A stretch of 8,793 bases of DNA from Phycisphaerae bacterium (GTDB taxonomy: Bacteria > Planctomycetota > Phycisphaerae > Sedimentisphaerales > Anaerohalosphaeraceae). Location: contig JAIPFN010000248.1 in the NCBI GenBank assembly GCA_021736615.1, positions 1 to 8,793 on the forward strand, written 5' to 3'. Positions 7,008 to 8,793 of the stretch are shown here, piece by piece (positions within the stretch are counted from its first letter, which is position 1; each line of letters begins with the position of its first letter). The translations under genes were made by a program, and so were the position numbers. Below the pieces are notes generated by a model that saw nothing but the letters and a program-made list of their open reading frames with translations, was not told where the DNA came from and searched no databases.

Positions 7008-7526
7008 ATGGAAGAAACAAAACCAGAAATGGTTAAAAATTCAAAATGCAAACTATGCGGCCATATTACCGCGACACTAAACGCAATGCGTGTCCACCTG
7101 AATAAAACGCACGGAAAAAGCGGCAGAGGTATTGCGAAAAATTACATATCCAAAACTACCGCCCCGACTTCACCTCGCGGAGGCAGAGCCAAAGGCTCTA
7201 AGAACAAGACAAAAACATCGAACTATGAATGCACCATCTGCGGGCATACCTGCGGCACAGACGCGGGGATCATTGGCCATCTTCAGGCAAAACACGAAAA
7301 GAGCGGAAGTATGAGGGAGTTTTACAAAAAAACAGAATTGCCGGCAAAACGCAAGTACACAAAACGAGACAAGCCAAACCGAAGTAATGTTATGGAAATG
7401 CTACAGGGGGCCGGTGTTATGAAAAAAGATATCAAATTCAAAATGACCGTTGACCTGGAAATCAACCTTTCCAAAAACTCAATCGAAATCCTCCCCTGGG
7501 CGGGAAATAAACCCGAGGGGGCATAA
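7008..7526 (+). CDS. Double C2H2 zinc-finger protein with AT-hook-like basic tails
   Basis: This encodes 172 residues, with ribosome site AAAGGA 5 nt before the ATG. There are two classical C2H2 fingers, each C-x2-C-x12-H-x4-H: C14, C17, H30, H35 and C75, C78, H91, H96. Each finger starts Cx2CGH and is followed by KSG, an aromatic residue, and a basic tail. The tail is RGGRAKGSKNKTK (58-70), close to an AT-hook, after finger 1 and AKRKYTKRDKPNRSN (113-127) after finger 2. The protein therefore looks like an internal duplication of a finger-plus-basic-tail unit of about 60 residues. Residues 142-162 may form a beta strand pair for self-association. Well-known bacterial Ros/MucR fingers have shorter spacing (x9, H-x3-H). 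DNA binding is likely, but the target is unknown. A helix-turn-helix gene follows after 3 bp. Confidence 0.85.
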   Translation: MEETKPEMVKNSKCKLCGHITATLNAMRVHLNKTHGKSGRGIAKNYISKTTAPTSPRGGRAKGSKNKTKTSNYECTICGHTCGTDAGIIGHLQAKHEKSGSMREFYKKTELPAKRKYTKRDKPNRSNVMEMLQGAGVMKKDIKFKMTVDLEINLSKNSIEILPWAGNKPEGA

Positions 7527-7529
7527 GCT

Positions 7530-7874
7530 ATGACAAATAATAAAAGATCATCAGTAGGACTTACCGACAACGGCCGGATTAACTGGATGGACCCTGTCAA
7601 TTCGGTCATAATCGAACTTGCCGACTCCGGCCTGTACGGACGCGTAATCGCCGACTGTACCGGACTGACCGTCGGGCAGGTCTATACCCGCTGCCACATG
7701 CTGGGTATCTCCCTCAAGGATTTCCGATCCGGCAAATCCGACAAAGCACTTGCGATAATCAACAAGTATGATGTAGCACACGATAAAGCTTCCGACAAAG
7801 CCATCCGCGCCGCTGAAAAACAAACCCACAAAGTCCTTCGACTTAATGGCTACAAACTTTTTGAGGACGACTGA
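7530..7874 (+). CDS. Small helix-turn-helix protein, function unknown
   Basis: This encodes 114 residues. The start lies 3 bp after the stop of the zinc-finger gene. The ribosome site GAGGGGG is inside that gene's last codons, so translation is probably coupled. Residues 37-60 (GRVIADCTGLTVGQVYTRCHMLGI) read as a helix-turn-helix: helix, T-G-L turn, recognition helix, then a G-I-S exit. The C-terminal third is charged and helical (KASDKAIRAAEKQTHKVLRL, 86-105). I recognise no named family. Possible roles are a regulator of the element or a terminase-small-subunit-like DNA binder, and the sequence does not separate these. Confidence 0.75.
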   Translation: MTNNKRSSVGLTDNGRINWMDPVNSVIIELADSGLYGRVIADCTGLTVGQVYTRCHMLGISLKDFRSGKSDKALAIINKYDVAHDKASDKAIRAAEKQTHKVLRLNGYKLFEDD

Positions 7875-7885
7875 CATCAATGATA

Positions 7886-7930
7886 TTTTTTCTCACACGT
7901 GGTTGGTCTTTAAGTGCTTGTGAGAAAAAA
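7886..7930 (+). repeat. Perfect 12-bp inverted repeat in the intergenic region
   Basis: TTTTTTCTCACA (7886-7897) and TGTGAGAAAAAA (7919-7930) are exact complements around a 21-nt loop. GGTCT in the loop (7905-7909) can pair with AGACC (7935-7939) just after the stem. A weak AATTG/CAATT hairpin followed by a run of eight T (7955-7962) comes next. There is no U-tract directly after the main stem, so it is not a normal terminator. It may be an mRNA structure between the two helix-turn-helix genes, or a protein-binding palindrome. Confidence 0.6.
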
Positions 7931-7978
7931 GATTAGACCGCGAATTGAGCACAATTTTTTTTGGGAATCCGTACAACT

Positions 7979-8182
7979 ATGATCGATCTGCTGCTTAGAT
8001 ATTACAACTTTGGCTTTAATCCTGAACAAACAGAACCGCCCCAATACTCCGACGAGGAGATTTACGCATATTATATTAATGTCGGCGGGAAAGTTTCAAA
8101 GACTGCCAGATATTTTAAATGCGCACTAACAACCGTAAAGACTGCGGTCAGACGACTTGAAAAGGATAAGTTAAATGAGTAA
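7979..8182 (+). CDS. Small helix-turn-helix protein
   Basis: This encodes 67 residues from ATG 7979. An in-frame TTG at 7961 would add six, and neither start has a clear ribosome site. An acidic/aromatic segment (SDEEIYAYYINVGG) precedes a helix-turn-helix at about residues 37-62, GKVSKTARYFKCALTTVKTAVRRLE. The pattern resembles the compact Fis/resolvase-type helix-turn-helix (x-S-x-T-A-R-x-F then T-T-V-K). It is probably a DNA-binding regulator. The stop overlaps the next gene's start by 8 bp, indicating coupled translation. Confidence 0.7.
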   Translation: MIDLLLRYYNFGFNPEQTEPPQYSDEEIYAYYINVGGKVSKTARYFKCALTTVKTAVRRLEKDKLNE

Positions 8183-8543
8183 ATCAATATCACTTCACCC
8201 AGAAGGGTTTTTAAATCCGACAATGGCTGAATGTATCATTTGCGGTAAAGTTAAGCCCTTCCTGGCCTTTCTCGGAGATAAATTTGACGGCGTCGCTCCC
8301 TTTCAGATGGTCATAGATGCAACTCCCTGCCATGATTGTTTTGTTAAATACGAGTTTGACAAAAACAAAGCAACTATAATTATCGAAGCTGAAAATAAAA
8401 ATAACAAGCCCGTCTTAACAGGCAGGGTTTGCGTAGCTGACAGAAGCGACATGAAAAGACTGTTCGAGATAGACGATCCGATTATCTATCTTGAGCCGGA
8501 AGATTATTGTTTGATAATTCAACCAGAGAAAACACAAAAATAA
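8175..8543 (+). CDS. Phage-type Cys4 zinc-ribbon protein, function unknown
   Basis: This encodes 122 residues. AAAAGGATAAG supplies a ribosome site inside the preceding gene, and ATG 8175 overlaps its end. Four cysteines form a zinc-ribbon-like set: C20 and C23 (ECIICGK), then C52 and C55 (ATPCHDCF). APFQMVIDATPC lies between them, and TGRVCVADRSDMKRLF follows at 82-97. From memory this C-x2-CGK, PFQMV-x-D, PC-x2-C, TGR order is common in short uncharacterised proteins of phages and integrated elements. Those often begin at the residue equivalent to M17 here. Structural or nucleic-acid-binding roles are both possible. Confidence 0.75.
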   Translation: MSKSISLHPEGFLNPTMAECIICGKVKPFLAFLGDKFDGVAPFQMVIDATPCHDCFVKYEFDKNKATIIIEAENKNNKPVLTGRVCVADRSDMKRLFEIDDPIIYLEPEDYCLIIQPEKTQK

Positions 8544-8586
8544 AGATCAGCACTCTTAAAATAACAGCAATATGTAAGGACTTCAG

Positions 8587-8793
8587 ATGCCGCTTGATAA
8601 TAATACTGTACTTGGGTGGGCGCTGTTTAAAGGCGTTCAAGACAGAAATGATGTATTCCGTGATTTTATGTTCTGCAAAGTTAACGCTGCCTGGTCGAAG
8701 CTGATGGAAAAAGAAAACCCCGCGGGAACAACGATCAGCGAACTATTCCCAAATACAGAATCTTACTGGTTCGATATGCTCAACCGGGTATGC
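8587..8793 (+). CDS. PAS-domain protein, N-terminal part only
   Basis: The ATG at 8587 follows ribosome site AAGGA at 6 nt. The frame is open for 69 codons to the window edge. Residues about 24-69 match the start of a PAS domain: an FRDFMFCKVNAAWSKLM stretch (24-40; compare the DFRFLEVNPAFE pattern), a G-T-T-I-S-E-L-F-P segment (47-55; compare GKTVRELFP) and a tryptophan with MLNRV near the end. PAS domains sense ligands, redox state or light and usually precede a histidine kinase, diguanylate cyclase or sigma54-activator domain. The output domain is outside the window. A 43-bp gap separates it from the zinc-ribbon gene. Confidence 0.75.
   Translation, partial: MPLDNNTVLGWALFKGVQDRNDVFRDFMFCKVNAAWSKLMEKENPAGTTISELFPNTESYWFDMLNRVC

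Noticed and set aside
7886..7930. Inverted repeat as a miniature transposable element
   Set aside because: The whole unit is only 45 bp and there is no clear target-site duplication at its ends. An RNA or protein-binding structure is more likely.
8507..8704. Plus-strand reading frame of 65 codons overlapping 8543-8587
   Set aside because: It is out of frame with the zinc-ribbon and PAS genes, has no ribosome site, and conflicts with the PAS frame, which has a good one.
5217..8793. CRISPR array or long repeat cluster in the element
   Set aside because: No regularly spaced identical repeats were seen. Only the two 18-bp copies and short GTACCC units are present.

Overview
The window looks like a chromosomal segment of a Planctomycetota bacterium, probably the Phycisphaerae/Sedimentisphaerales side. 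This is inferred from family content: a secreted DUF6288 protein, a secreted sugar-isomerase-like TIM barrel fused to DUF1080, and an integrase of the type common in planctomycete genomes. No ribosomal or other marker gene is present to fix the taxon.

Left part (1-5142), all genes on the minus strand. In transcription order it holds a secreted TIM-barrel/DUF1080 protein (4834-3347), an OPT-family membrane transporter (3263-1344) 83 bp downstream and probably in the same operon, a hairpin at 1294-1317, a good sigma70-type promoter (1063-1035), and a secreted PDZ/DUF6288 protein (951 to beyond the left edge). This is host metabolism: periplasmic handling of sugar derivatives and uptake of peptides or chelates.

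Boundary (5143-5325). An intact tRNA-Arg(CCU) gene is followed at once by a tyrosine recombinase gene on the same strand. This is the usual arrangement for an integrative element inserted in the 3' end of a tRNA gene. The left end of the element is therefore placed at about 5192-5216. The right end is not in the window.

Element (about 5217-8793, running off the right edge). After the integrase and its terminator comes a small ribbon-helix-helix-like gene on the minus strand. A 180-bp AT-rich divergent control region with two near-identical 18-bp direct repeats follows. Then comes a plus-strand series: a protein with two classical C2H2 zinc fingers and basic AT-hook-like tails, a small helix-turn-helix protein, a 12-bp perfect inverted repeat in the intergenic RNA, a second small helix-turn-helix protein, a phage-type Cys4 zinc-ribbon protein, and the start of a PAS-domain protein cut by the window edge. 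The visible element is made almost entirely of small DNA-binding or zinc-binding proteins plus one probable sensor. No replication, conjugation or virion genes are visible. The zinc-finger protein and the repeat-flanked divergent promoter are the least familiar parts.
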